From: Pseudogemmatithrix spongiicola
GTDB lineage: Bacteria; Gemmatimonadota; Gemmatimonadetes; Gemmatimonadales; Gemmatimonadaceae
Length of the DNA: 64,000 nucleotides
Assembly (NCBI RefSeq): GCF_030623445.1
Contig: NZ_CP130613.1
Span: forward strand, 1,922,001 to 1,986,000
Direction: 5' to 3'
Part shown: one piece after another, positions 44,898 through 53,465 of the stretch
How the letters are laid out: the number at the start of each line of letters is the position of its first letter
Numbering within the stretch: the stretch's first letter is position 1
The notes under the pieces: generated by a model
Database searches by the model: none
The model's input: the letters and a program-made list of their open reading frames with translations, nothing else
Told to the model about the DNA's origin: nothing
Made by a program: the position numbers and the translations under genes

Positions 44898-47116
44898 TTC
44901 TTGAGACCCTTGAGCCAGTCTTGGAACTGATCGAGGTCGTCGTCACCAGGCGCGGCGGCGCCGGCCTCGGGTGCCGCCGCGGCGGCCGTGCCCGGCTTCT
45001 GGAAGAACTGGTCGAACTTGAGCGTCTCGGACGCACGCGGAACCGCGCGCTTGGGCGCCGCCGTGGTCGAGAGCAGCTCACCGATGCCCGTGCCGCCATC
45101 AGGGCCCGTGAACGTCCCGAGGCCCGCGATGATCTCGGCGGCGTGCAGGTCGCGCACCTCACTGGCCGCCCCGAAGAGCGCATCCAGCGGCCAGCCCGAG
45201 ACAGCCGCCGACGCGACGGTCGGCGGCTCGCTCGAATCGTCAGCGGGCATCGGCTCCGCCGCAGCCACGGCCACCGGTGCCGCCGCTGCGGCCGCGACGA
45301 CCGCCGCACGACGTGCGAAGCCGCTGAAGAACTCGCGCGCGGTCGGACCCGCCGCGACGATCGGTGTCACGATCGGCGTGGCGCTGCCCTGGCCGCGCAG
45401 CCCAATACCGCCGAACGACACGTCGGCCATCGCGGCGTTCGCCGGCGCGGGCGTCGGTTCCATCTCGACGTCCGGCGCGTCGAACTCCGGCATCTCGTCG
45501 CGCGAGGCAGACGCTGGCTGCGACGCCTGCGCATGCATGCGCTCGAGCTCCGCGAGCTTGCCGCGCAGCGACGTGTCCAACGGCGAGGCCTCGACGAGTT
45601 GCTGGTAGACCCCGATCGCCTCGGCGAGCAGGCCTTGCTGCACGTACAGCGCGGCCATCGTCTCGTTCACGAACGTGGGCGTGGCCTTCGAGGCGCGAGA
45701 CGGCGCCTCGACGGCGGGTGTCGGCACGACCGGCGTCGGCATCGACGAGGCCGGTACGGCAGCCGGCGCCACGGGCTCGGACTTCGAAGCCGGCTCGTCC
45801 TCGAGACCGAAATCGGCGAGCAGCGGCAGCGAGGCGAGATCGGCCTTCGTCATGCGCGGCTTCGGACGTGCGCTCGGCTGCTCCTCGACCGGAATGGTTG
45901 CGCTGGGGTCTTCGAGCAGCGGCAGGTCGGCGAGCCTCGAGAGCCCGGCGGGTTCTTCTTCGGCCGGCACGGCCATCGCCGTGTCGAGGCCCGTCACGGG
46001 CGCGACGTCGTCGAGTGTCACGTCGGGGCGATCGAGGTCCGCCAGCGGCGTGACCGAAGACGCCGACATCGAGACCGAGTCCACCTCGAGCTCCGCCATC
46101 GGCGCGACTTGCTCCGTCGTGAACTCGGTAGCCTCGAGGCCTGCCATCGGCGCGACCTCGCCGCTGTAGTCGGCAAGCTCGAAGTCGGCGGCCGGGAGCG
46201 CCGGCAGCGGCGCGGACGGGGCTTCGGCGATCGTCGGCTCAAGGCCCAGCGGTGCCACGTCGCCGGTGGTCTCGACGATCAGCGTATTGTCGGTGTCGAC
46301 GAATCCATACTCGGCGGCCTCGGCGCCCATGACCGGCGCCTGCGGCACGGCCTTCGGCTCCTCGGCCTCGACGGTCTCGGAGAAATCGAACGCGATGTCG
46401 AGCAGCGACGCCCGCTTGCTCGGACGCGGCGGCGCGGCCTCGGCCACGGGCTCCGGTGGCCGAACCGCCGCCACGGGCTGCGTGACGGACGAGGCCCTCT
46501 CGGCATCCTTGCGATCGCGGTCGGCGAGGGCCTGTGCATTGATGACCACCGTGGCGCCCTTCCCCGCGGGCGGCTTCGGCGCGGCGGGTGCCGGTGCGGG
46601 CTCGCCGAGGTCGATCATGCCGAGATCTGGCCCGCCGCTCACGCTGACCGTCGGCGCGACACTGATGAGGCCCGCAGCGACCGTCGAAGGGCGCGCAGGC
46701 GCTTCGGTGGGCGCTGCATCGCCACCCAACTGCGCCATCAGGTCGAGCACTTCGTCGTTGCGGCGGTCGAGCTCGAGGACGCGCTCATACCAGCCCTTGG
46801 CGGCTGACACGTCCCCGAGGAGGCGGGCGATGTCGCCAAGATGGCGAAGCGCGATGAGGTTCTCGGGATCGAGCTTGAGCGCCTGCTCGAATGGCTCGCG
46901 GGCGGCCTCGGTCTGCTGCAGCTCGAACAGCGTCTGCCCATAGACCACGAGGCCGTTCATGTTCTCCGGCTGCTCGCGGACGTGCTTCTCGCAGAGCTGC
47001 AGCGCGCGGTCGAGCATTCCCGACTTGCGATACTCGTTGGCCAGCGGCGCAAAGAACCGGCGAGGGTTCTCGTGGTAGCGCTTGCGCAGGTCCTCGATCC
47101 GGGAGTTGTCGGCCAT
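44894..47116 (-). CDS. Large TPR protein with disordered acidic repeats (paralogue 1)
   Basis: About 740 residues when started at the ATG at 47116 (MADNSRIEDLRKRYHEN); an upstream in-frame ATG at 47170 gives 18 more. The N-terminal 115 residues hold three tetratricopeptide repeats (for example NGLVVYGQTLFELQQTEAARE). A disordered region follows, with tandem units built on VAPMAGLE, VAPMAELE, VTPLADLD and VAPVTGLD, then LADLPLLEDP. One more TPR-like helix pair (FVNETMAALYVQQGLLAEAIGVYQQL) and a C-terminal FQDWLKGLKK end it. Likely a scaffold; it shares short motifs with the protein at 50874-53240. It overlaps aroQ by 4 bases. Confidence 0.8.
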   Translation of the reverse strand: MADNSRIEDLRKRYHENPRRFFAPLANEYRKSGMLDRALQLCEKHVREQPENMNGLVVYGQTLFELQQTEAAREPFEQALKLDPENLIALRHLGDIARLLGDVSAAKGWYERVLELDRRNDEVLDLMAQLGGDAAPTEAPARPSTVAAGLISVAPTVSVSGGPDLGMIDLGEPAPAPAAPKPPAGKGATVVINAQALADRDRKDAERASSVTQPVAAVRPPEPVAEAAPPRPSKRASLLDIAFDFSETVEAEEPKAVPQAPVMGAEAAEYGFVDTDNTLIVETTGDVAPLGLEPTIAEAPSAPLPALPAADFELADYSGEVAPMAGLEATEFTTEQVAPMAELEVDSVSMSASSVTPLADLDRPDVTLDDVAPVTGLDTAMAVPAEEEPAGLSRLADLPLLEDPSATIPVEEQPSARPKPRMTKADLASLPLLADFGLEDEPASKSEPVAPAAVPASSMPTPVVPTPAVEAPSRASKATPTFVNETMAALYVQQGLLAEAIGVYQQLVEASPLDTSLRGKLAELERMHAQASQPASASRDEMPEFDAPDVEMEPTPAPANAAMADVSFGGIGLRGQGSATPIVTPIVAAGPTAREFFSGFARRAAVVAAAAAAPVAVAAAEPMPADDSSEPPTVASAAVSGWPLDALFGAASEVRDLHAAEIIAGLGTFTGPDGGTGIGELLSTTAAPKRAVPRASETLKFDQFFQKPGTAAAAAPEAGAAAPGDDDLDQFQDWLKGLKK

Positions 47117-47359
47117 CCGAGGGGGTGAAGTGCGTGGAAAATTGACAGGCCTGGGCCCGTTGCTGAACATACCATCCCGCGAGGGACGCGGTCAATCAGA
47201 AGTCAGCGCGTAGCTTGATTTTACGTCTGTTCGGCGGGTAGCTTTCGGGGTTGTGTCGTTCCCCCCTGCGCTGGCTTGCCGCGCCGGACCTGCGGGTCCT
47301 GCGCCGCGCGAGAGCCTCGCCGGTTTCCATCCATCCCGTTTGCGTAAGGATTCTCCGCC
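47117..47359. other. Divergent gap between TPR gene and ppiD-like gene
   Basis: About 240 bases between the two starts hold promoters for both directions. On the plus strand TTGATT (about 47215) and TAGCTT (about 47239), 18 bases apart, are a weak candidate. The last part before the GTG at 47360 contains AAGGA at 47347-47351, a suitable ribosome site. No gene or repeat seen. Confidence 0.4.
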
Positions 47360-49192
47360 GTGCTGCAACAGATGCGGGGCGCTGCCAAGTTCGTCTGGAT
47401 CTTCTTGTTCGTCGCGTTCGTCGGCGGATTCCTGCTCGCCGACATGTCCGGCTTGATCGGGATGACGGGGGTGACCCCGAATACCGTCGTCGGTGAGGTG
47501 AACGGCAAGGAAATCCCGTACCTCACGTGGGAGAACCTGACGCGCCAGCTGGTCCAGCAGCAGGAGCAGCAGAGTGGCCGGCCGGTGACGGCCGACGAGC
47601 GTCTGCAGGCCGAGCAGGCCGCGTTCGACCAGCTCGTCCAGGAAATCCTCCTCCAGCAGGAGTACGACCGCCGCGGCATCCGCGTCACGGACGAGGAAGT
47701 CATCCAGGCCGCCCGCCTCTCGCCGCCGCCGCAGTTCATGCAGGCGCCGGAGCTGCAGACGGACGGCCGCTTCGATCCCGACAAGTACCAGCGCTTCCTC
47801 AGCTCGCCGGTGGCGCGCCAGCAGGGCCTGCTGCGGCAGCTCGAGGACTATTACCGCTCGGAGCTGCCCCGCACCAAGCTGTTCACGCAGGTCGCCGCCG
47901 AGACGTGGGTGAGCGACGACGCGCTGTTCGAGGCGTACAAGGACGAGCGCGATTCGGTGGAAGTGAGCTTCGTGGCGTTCCGCCCGACGCCGGCGCAGGT
48001 CGAGGCCGCCGCCGTGAGCACGGCCGACGCGCGCCGCTACTATCAGCAGTACCGCGACCGCTGGGAGCGTCCCGGCCGTGCCGTGGTGTCGGTGGTGAGT
48101 CTGAGCCGCACGCCGAGCGCGGCGGACACGGCCGCGACGGTGGCCAAGCTCCGCGAGCTGAAGCAGGAGATCCAGAGCGGCACGAGCAGCTTCGAGGACG
48201 TGGCACGCCGCGAGTCGGCCGACACGGTCTCGGGCAGCCAGGGTGGTGACCTCGGACGCGGTCCGCGCGGCCGCTTCGTGGCGGCGTTCGAGAATGCGGC
48301 GTTCGCGCTGCGCCCGAACCAGATCTCGGATCCGGTGCGCACGGACTTCGGCTGGCACCTGATCCAGGTGACGGAGCGCAAGGGCGACACGATTGCCGTG
48401 CGCCACATCCTCCTGCGCGTTCAGCAGGGTGACTCGGCCGCGACCGCGACGGACCGCCAGGCGGACCGGCTTGCCTCGCTCGCCGCGGCCAGCGATGACC
48501 CGACCAAGTTCGACGCGGCCGCCACGGAGCTCTCGCTGCTCATGACGCAGGTGCCGGTGGTCGAAGGCCAAACGGCGGCCTATCAGGGCCGCGGCGTGCG
48601 CGGTATCAGCGGCTTCGCCTTCTCCGGCGTGCGCGTCGGCGAGATCAGCGACCTGATCGACGACGAGGATGGCTACTACCTCGTCCGCCTCGACTCGCTC
48701 ACCGAGGGCGGCATGCAGCCCTTCGAGCGCGTGCAGGAAGACATCGTGCAGGCCCTGAAGGAGCGGAAGGCCGTCGAGGCCATCCTGCCGCAGGCGGAGG
48801 CCTTCCTGGCCGATGCCCGCGCGACGACGCTCGAGGCCGCGGCCCAGAAGGCCGGCCTGGAGCTGCAGACGCCGGCCGCCTTCAACCGCCGCACGTTCGT
48901 CCCCGGCCTCGGCTTCAACAACGAAGCCATCGGCGCGGCCTTCGGCGCCCCGATGAACACGCCGGTGCTCGCCCGGACCTTCGACGCGGTGTTCGTGCTC
49001 CGCGCGAACATGCGCAGCCAGGCGGACCGCGCGGACTTCGAGCTCATCAAGGAGATCCTCCGCGCGCGGGAAGTGCCGGCGGCGCGAGAGGCGAGGATCC
49101 GCAGCTATCTCGAGGAGCTGCGGCGGAATGCGACGGTGAAGGATTTGCGGCGGGAAGTGAACGCGACCCTCCGGCGGCAAGTGATCGAGTAA
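47360..49192 (+). CDS. PpiD-like membrane-anchored peptidyl-prolyl isomerase/chaperone
   Basis: A 610-residue periplasmic folding factor. It starts at a GTG with a single membrane anchor (FVWIFLFVAFVGGFLLADM), then the SurA/PpiD N-terminal chaperone domain (VNGKEIPYLTWENLTRQ to about residue 220). A parvulin-like region carries GGDLGRGPRGRFVAAFENAAFAL and DPVRTDFGWHLIQVTER, and a second rotamase-like region lies near residue 350-460 (AVRHILLRVQQ, YYLVRLDSLTEGG). It would help outer-membrane proteins such as LptD fold. A strong terminator follows. It is the only long plus-strand gene in this half of the window. Confidence 0.9.
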   Translation: MLQQMRGAAKFVWIFLFVAFVGGFLLADMSGLIGMTGVTPNTVVGEVNGKEIPYLTWENLTRQLVQQQEQQSGRPVTADERLQAEQAAFDQLVQEILLQQEYDRRGIRVTDEEVIQAARLSPPPQFMQAPELQTDGRFDPDKYQRFLSSPVARQQGLLRQLEDYYRSELPRTKLFTQVAAETWVSDDALFEAYKDERDSVEVSFVAFRPTPAQVEAAAVSTADARRYYQQYRDRWERPGRAVVSVVSLSRTPSAADTAATVAKLRELKQEIQSGTSSFEDVARRESADTVSGSQGGDLGRGPRGRFVAAFENAAFALRPNQISDPVRTDFGWHLIQVTERKGDTIAVRHILLRVQQGDSAATATDRQADRLASLAAASDDPTKFDAAATELSLLMTQVPVVEGQTAAYQGRGVRGISGFAFSGVRVGEISDLIDDEDGYYLVRLDSLTEGGMQPFERVQEDIVQALKERKAVEAILPQAEAFLADARATTLEAAAQKAGLELQTPAAFNRRTFVPGLGFNNEAIGAAFGAPMNTPVLARTFDAVFVLRANMRSQADRADFELIKEILRAREVPAAREARIRSYLEELRRNATVKDLRREVNATLRRQVIE

Positions 49193-49236
49193 CTGACAAC
49201 TGCAGTTACGAGTTGGGAGTTATAGGTTGAAAGAGA

Positions 49237-49267
49237 GCGGGGGGTGAGCACTGAGCTCACCCCCCGC
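49237..49267. terminator. Bidirectional hairpin terminator between ppiD-like gene and tatA
   Basis: GCGGGGGGTGAGC (49237-49249) and its perfect complement (49255-49267) are separated by ACTGA; ATTCTTTC follows on the plus strand. It is nested in a wider imperfect palindrome from ACAACTGCAGTT (49196) to AACTGCAGTTGT (49308). It lies between convergent genes. Confidence 0.85.
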
Positions 49268-49327
49268 ATTCTTTCGACTCCCAACTCACAACCCACAACT
49301 GCAGTTGTGGGCCGTTGCCGCAACGCA

Positions 49328-49573
49328 TCACAGCAGCCGCTTCGGCTCCTTCGCCTCGCTCTCCTCGCGCTGGGCCGTCCGCTCCTGCGCCGGCGGCAGC
49401 GACTCCCGCTCCGCGGGCTTGGCGATCTCCGCCTGCACTTCATTCATGTTCTTCTTGAATTCCTTGATGCCTTTGCCGAAGGAACCGGCGATCTCAGGGA
49501 TCCGCTTCGCGCCGAAGAGCAGCAGCACGATGACGAGACCGATCATGAGCTCGGTTGGGCCGAGTCCGAACAT
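49328..49573 (-). CDS. tatA: Twin-arginine translocase subunit TatA
   Basis: An 81-residue pore-forming subunit of Tat export. It has the single N-terminal membrane helix ([28 protein letters not shown]) with the Phe-Gly-Ala hinge, the amphipathic helix ([11 protein letters not shown]) and a charged tail. FGLGPTEL at the start is standard. Its partner tatC lies at 62187-62972, 13 kb away rather than in one operon. It is 9 bases downstream of the DUF4321 gene. Confidence 0.95.
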   Translation of the reverse strand: MFGLGPTELMIGLVIVLLLFGAKRIPEIAGSFGKGIKEFKKNMNEVQAEIAKPAERESLPPAQERTAQREESEAKEPKRLL

Positions 49574-49582
49574 AACTGCCTC

Positions 49583-49876
49583 CTAGAACAGCGAACGCGC
49601 GATGAGATAGGCGGCGAGGACCCCGACGAGGCTCAGCAACGACACGTCGAGCGCGATGGGTCCCACAGCGAACTTGATGATGATGAGGTCGATCGGCAAC
49701 GCGCCGATGGACGGCGTGACGCCGGTGGTCAGGAACTCCTTCACCGCTCCCGCCGGCAGGAACATCCGGGCGAACTGCGTGAGGAACCCGCCCACCACGA
49801 ATCCTACGCCCAACACGATGGCGTGATACCCCGGCCGGTGCTTCGCGGAACCCTTGAGCGCCGTCGGCCGCATCAC
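49583..49876 (-). CDS. DUF4321 family membrane protein
   Basis: A 97-residue protein with two membrane segments (about residues 19-40 and 72-95) separated by a loop with PAGAVKEFLTTGVTPSIGALPIDL, which matches the DUF4321 pattern. The function is unknown. The start is either the GTG at 49876, overlapping the stop of the polyprenyl synthase gene, or the ATG directly after it. It sits between the polyprenyl synthase and tatA genes in a likely shared transcription unit. Confidence 0.8.
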   Translation of the reverse strand: MMRPTALKGSAKHRPGYHAIVLGVGFVVGGFLTQFARMFLPAGAVKEFLTTGVTPSIGALPIDLIIIKFAVGPIALDVSLLSLVGVLAAYLIARSLF

Positions 49877-50877
49877 GCCCTCCGGTCCATCACGTAGGCC
49901 AGGGCATCGGCCAACGACTGCTTTACGTCGCTCTCCGGCAGGTCCTTGAGTGCGCCCTCGGCGGCGGCGGCAAAGCGCTCACCTTCCGCCCGCGCGTAAT
50001 CGAGGCCCCCGCACTCCGCCACGATGCCGACGACTTCCGCGATCGCGGCGTCACCGGGCGTGGCGTCGGCGAACAGCCGGTCGACGACCTGACGCTGGGT
50101 CTTGGACATCTTCCCCAGCGCGTGGATGAGCGGCAGCGTGACCTTGTGCTCCTTGAGGTCATTGCCGCTCGGCTTGCCGGTGACGGATTCCAGCTCGGTG
50201 TAGTCGAGGAGGTCGTCGGCGACCTGGAAGGCCATGCCGATGCTCTCCCCGAACGTGCGCATCTGCGCGCGGAAGCGCGGCGCACCGGCCAACGCCCCCA
50301 TCTCGCAGGCGGCGCCAACGAGCGAGGCCGTCTTGGCACGGATCAACTTGTGATAATCGTCTTCGCTGAAGGCGAGCGCATCGAAGCTGGCCAGCTGGCG
50401 CAGCTCACCGACCGTCATCTCGCTGGAGGCCTGCGTGAACACGCGCAGCGGCTCCATGTCGCCCAAGCGCACCAGTTCGCCGACGGCCTTGGCGAAGAGG
50501 AAGTCGCCCATGAGCACGGCGACCTGGTGCGAGAAGACGGCGTTGATCGTCGGCTGGCCACGCCGCAGCACCGAGTGGTCCACCGAATCGTCGTGCACCA
50601 CGCTCGTGAGGTGCACCAGCTCGGCGACGGCCGCGAGCGGCACGGCGCGCGCTTCCGGCTGCCCCTCGATGCTCGAGGCCAGCAGCAACAGCGTCGGGCG
50701 GAACAGCTTGCCGCGCATGCCCTTCAGGTGGGCGTTCGCGGCCTCGATGATCGCCACGTCCGCCTGGATGATGCGCCACATCTCATCCGGGACGCGCTCG
50801 AGGCGGTCCCGGATCGGGGCCTGGATCTCCCGCAGCGCTTCGGCGACGGGCATCTGGAGGCGAGCCTCGAGTGTCAC
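49873..50877 (-). CDS. Trans-polyprenyl diphosphate synthase
   Basis: Condenses isopentenyl diphosphate onto an allylic primer to make the C35-C40-type chain of quinones. 334 residues. The first Asp-rich motif is VHDDSVDHSVLRRGQPT (Asp96-Asp100) and the second QVADDLLDYTELESVTGKPSGNDLKEHKVTLPLI. GKLFRPTLLLL and the KTASLVGAACEMG region match the long-chain enzymes. Product length cannot be read off safely, but the small residues before the first DDxxD suggest a long chain. It overlaps the TPR gene upstream and the DUF4321 gene downstream by 4 bases each. Confidence 0.92.
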   Translation of the reverse strand: MTLEARLQMPVAEALREIQAPIRDRLERVPDEMWRIIQADVAIIEAANAHLKGMRGKLFRPTLLLLASSIEGQPEARAVPLAAVAELVHLTSVVHDDSVDHSVLRRGQPTINAVFSHQVAVLMGDFLFAKAVGELVRLGDMEPLRVFTQASSEMTVGELRQLASFDALAFSEDDYHKLIRAKTASLVGAACEMGALAGAPRFRAQMRTFGESIGMAFQVADDLLDYTELESVTGKPSGNDLKEHKVTLPLIHALGKMSKTQRQVVDRLFADATPGDAAIAEVVGIVAECGGLDYARAEGERFAAAAEGALKDLPESDVKQSLADALAYVMDRRA

Positions 50878-53240
50878 GAGAGTTGCTGCTCCACGGTATT
50901 CAGTCGGTCGCCGATGTCGCGAAACTGGATGTCCACGGCGAACACACGTTCGTAATAACGCTTGGCATCGGCGAACTGTTGCTGCTCCTCGGCAATCGCA
51001 CCGAGCAGGTACAGCACGCCGACCAACGATTCGTCGCGCACGGCGGGTTCAGCCAGGGCGCGCTGCAGGATTGTCGCGGCCACGGGCAATTGGCCCTTCT
51101 CGACAAAGCAGTTGCCGAGGGCCTCGAAGGTCCGCACCCGCTCCTTGGTCCCGCGCAGGGCCTTCTGGAACTCGGCGATGGCTTCGTCCACGAGCCCCAT
51201 CTCCTTGTAGGCGACGCCGAGGTCGTAGTGCGCCTCGTGGTCTTCGTCGTCCACGTTCTCCGCGACGCCCTGCTTGAACTTGCGCAGCATGTCGGAGAAG
51301 TCCGCGGCCTCGTCGCCGGTCGGTTCCTGCTCCTCGACGACCATGCGCGTCGACTTGGGCTCGTCGTCCTCGCGGAGCCAGTCGCCGAGCGAGACATACT
51401 CATCGTCGTCCGACGCAGAGGCCGCGGCGGCGGGCTTCGCCGGCGCCGGTGCGGCAGGCTTGGGCTGCGCGACCGTGCTGCGACGCGGTGGCGGTGGCGG
51501 TGGGGCTTCCTCGGCCGGGATGCTCTCGATGGCCGCCTGCGCGCGCAGGTCGTCCGGCGTGATGTCGAGCACGCGCTGGTACACGGTGCGCGCCTTCGAC
51601 GCCTGCCCGTCCGCCAGGAGCGCGTCGGCCAGCTCGAGATACGCGGTGGCGAGCTTGCTGCGATTGTTCGCGCGGAAGGCGTACTCGACGCGCTTCTGGT
51701 GCGAACGGATCGCGCGCGGGTCAATCCGCACGATTTCGTCCGCGACGCTGCCGGCGCTGTCCAAGTCGCCCGACGCCTCGAAGCCCGCCATCGCCTTCTC
51801 GAACGCAGCCATCGCCTCGTCGCGCTGGCCATGCTCGAGCAACGCCTCGGCAAGGGAGCGATGCGCGCCCCAGTCCTCGGGCGCAGCGGTCACGGCCTCG
51901 CGCAACGTGTCCAGCGAGACGACCTGCATCGCCGGGATCATGACTTCTTCGACTTCGCCGACGTCCATCAGCGGCAGGTCGGCGGCGGGACTCGGGGCGT
52001 CGACCTCGAGGAGGTCGAGTCCGTCCAGCGAGGGCGCCTCGAAGGGTACCGCGTCGGCCGGCATCTCGATGAGCGGCTCTGCGACGGCCGGCATCTCGCG
52101 GAGCGGCTCCGCGACGGTCGGCTCGACGTCGAGCAGCGGCAGGTCGTCGGCCGGCGATGGCTGCGCCGCCAACGTCGGAACCGGCGGCGGCTCGGTTTCG
52201 TCGTCGAGGTCCATCAAGGGCAGATCGGCCGCCGGAGACATGGCGACCGGCTCCTCCTCGACTGGCGCTTCTTCGCCGAGGTTCGTCACCTCGAGCCCGA
52301 TGACCGATCCACGCGGCGGAGGCGGCGTGGCCGCGCCCAGGTCCGTCGTCTCGATCTCGAGGCCCGTGGTCTCGATGATCAACGCCGAATCGTCAGCCGC
52401 GGGCGGTGCGGGCACGTCGGGCGCGCTCGCCGCTGGCGCGGCGGGCGCCTTTGGCGCGACCACGGGCTCCAGCAGCTCGAGACCAGCGACTGCCTTGGAC
52501 GCACGCTTGACATCGGCGGTGCTCACGCGCCCCGACGGACGGCGCGGCGGCGACTCGTCGCCGACGTCGAGGAATACCAAGCCACCGCCACCACCGGACG
52601 AGCTCGTGTCCTTGGCCTCCGGTTCGATGCTCGGGTCGATCTCCTTCATCTTCGACGCGATGCGATCGGCCGACTCATCGTCGCCGTCCGCCTTCGCCTG
52701 CGAGTACCCCAACTGCAACTGCTCGACGGCCTCGTCCTTGCGCTCGGCCTTCACCAACTGGTCCGCCAGCGTGATGCGGACGTCGTGCTGTCCCGGGACC
52801 AGGTCCGCAAACTCCTTCAGCGCGCGGAAGGCCTCATCGAGGTTGCCGGACTTCTGTTGGCGGCTCGCGTACTCGAGGAAGTTCTGTCGCGCGTCGGCCT
52901 TGAAGCCCTTCTCGGCGTGGATCTTCCCGAGCTTGTAGTAGATGACCGTACGCCCGGGCGACTGGCGCAGGATCTTGTTGCAGAGCGCGATGGCCGGGTT
53001 GTAGAACCCACCCTCGGTGTACCGATCGACCGCCTTCTCCCAGATCGAGACGGCCTCCGGCACCCGGCCGGCCTTCTGCAGCATGTCCCCGACGCGGTTG
53101 TACAGCGGGATGTCCGGCTGGTCCTCATCGCCGGCCTCATAGGCATCCACAATCTCGACGTAGACCTCCAAGGCCTTATCGAGCTGCTTCTTGGCCTCGA
53201 GGTCCGACGCCTTCTTCTTGAGCTTGAGGATGTCGGCCAT
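50874..53240 (-). CDS. Large TPR protein with disordered acidic repeats (paralogue 2)
   Basis: 788 residues. The N-terminal 200 residues hold about five tetratricopeptide repeats (DKALEVYVEIVDAYEAG ... YYKLGKIHAEKGFKADARQNFLEYA). The disordered middle (residues 210-440) has repeated AADLPLMD, DDLPLLD and ALIIETTGLE motifs. The C-terminal 330 residues hold more TPRs (AYLELADALLADGQASKARTVYQRVL; HYDLGVAYKEMGLVDEAIAEFQKAL). There is no signal peptide, so it is probably a cytoplasmic scaffold. It overlaps the polyprenyl synthase gene by 4 bases. Repeat copy G lies upstream of its start. Confidence 0.83.
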   Translation of the reverse strand: MADILKLKKKASDLEAKKQLDKALEVYVEIVDAYEAGDEDQPDIPLYNRVGDMLQKAGRVPEAVSIWEKAVDRYTEGGFYNPAIALCNKILRQSPGRTVIYYKLGKIHAEKGFKADARQNFLEYASRQQKSGNLDEAFRALKEFADLVPGQHDVRITLADQLVKAERKDEAVEQLQLGYSQAKADGDDESADRIASKMKEIDPSIEPEAKDTSSSGGGGGLVFLDVGDESPPRRPSGRVSTADVKRASKAVAGLELLEPVVAPKAPAAPAASAPDVPAPPAADDSALIIETTGLEIETTDLGAATPPPPRGSVIGLEVTNLGEEAPVEEEPVAMSPAADLPLMDLDDETEPPPVPTLAAQPSPADDLPLLDVEPTVAEPLREMPAVAEPLIEMPADAVPFEAPSLDGLDLLEVDAPSPAADLPLMDVGEVEEVMIPAMQVVSLDTLREAVTAAPEDWGAHRSLAEALLEHGQRDEAMAAFEKAMAGFEASGDLDSAGSVADEIVRIDPRAIRSHQKRVEYAFRANNRSKLATAYLELADALLADGQASKARTVYQRVLDITPDDLRAQAAIESIPAEEAPPPPPPRRSTVAQPKPAAPAPAKPAAAASASDDDEYVSLGDWLREDDEPKSTRMVVEEQEPTGDEAADFSDMLRKFKQGVAENVDDEDHEAHYDLGVAYKEMGLVDEAIAEFQKALRGTKERVRTFEALGNCFVEKGQLPVAATILQRALAEPAVRDESLVGVLYLLGAIAEEQQQFADAKRYYERVFAVDIQFRDIGDRLNTVEQQLS

Positions 53241-53297
53241 AGATAGGGAAAGCTACGCGGCCAACCTGTGTGGGGACAAGCGTTTGCGTTCGATAGC

Positions 53298-53465
53298 TGG
53301 GAGAGGGGAGAGGGATGTACGGGCGGAGGGGGGACGACGTCTCACGCGAGGGGCGAGATGGTGGGGAGGGGTCGGACGTCCGTCTCCCAACTTCGTCCGT
53401 CTCCCCCCCGTCTCCCCCATTCCCATCTCTCCATCCCCGCCCCTACCGCCGTCTCACGTCTTCCA
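53298..53465. repeat. Large palindromic intergenic repeat, copy G
   Basis: It runs from TGGGAGAGGGGAGAGGGAT at 53298 to CTCACGTCTTCCA at 53465. The right arm holds the conserved pyrimidine core (complement of GGGGATGGAGAGATGGGAAT). The centre has GACGACGTCTCACGCGAG. It separates the TPR gene start from hutI, and the final codons and stop of hutI (QWKT, TGA at 53454-53456) fall inside its right arm. Confidence 0.85.

Noticed and set aside
50871-53246. Open frames on the plus strand opposite the second TPR gene
   Set aside because: The minus-strand protein has clear TPR periodicity and coupled start/stop codons with its neighbour; the plus-strand frames have none.
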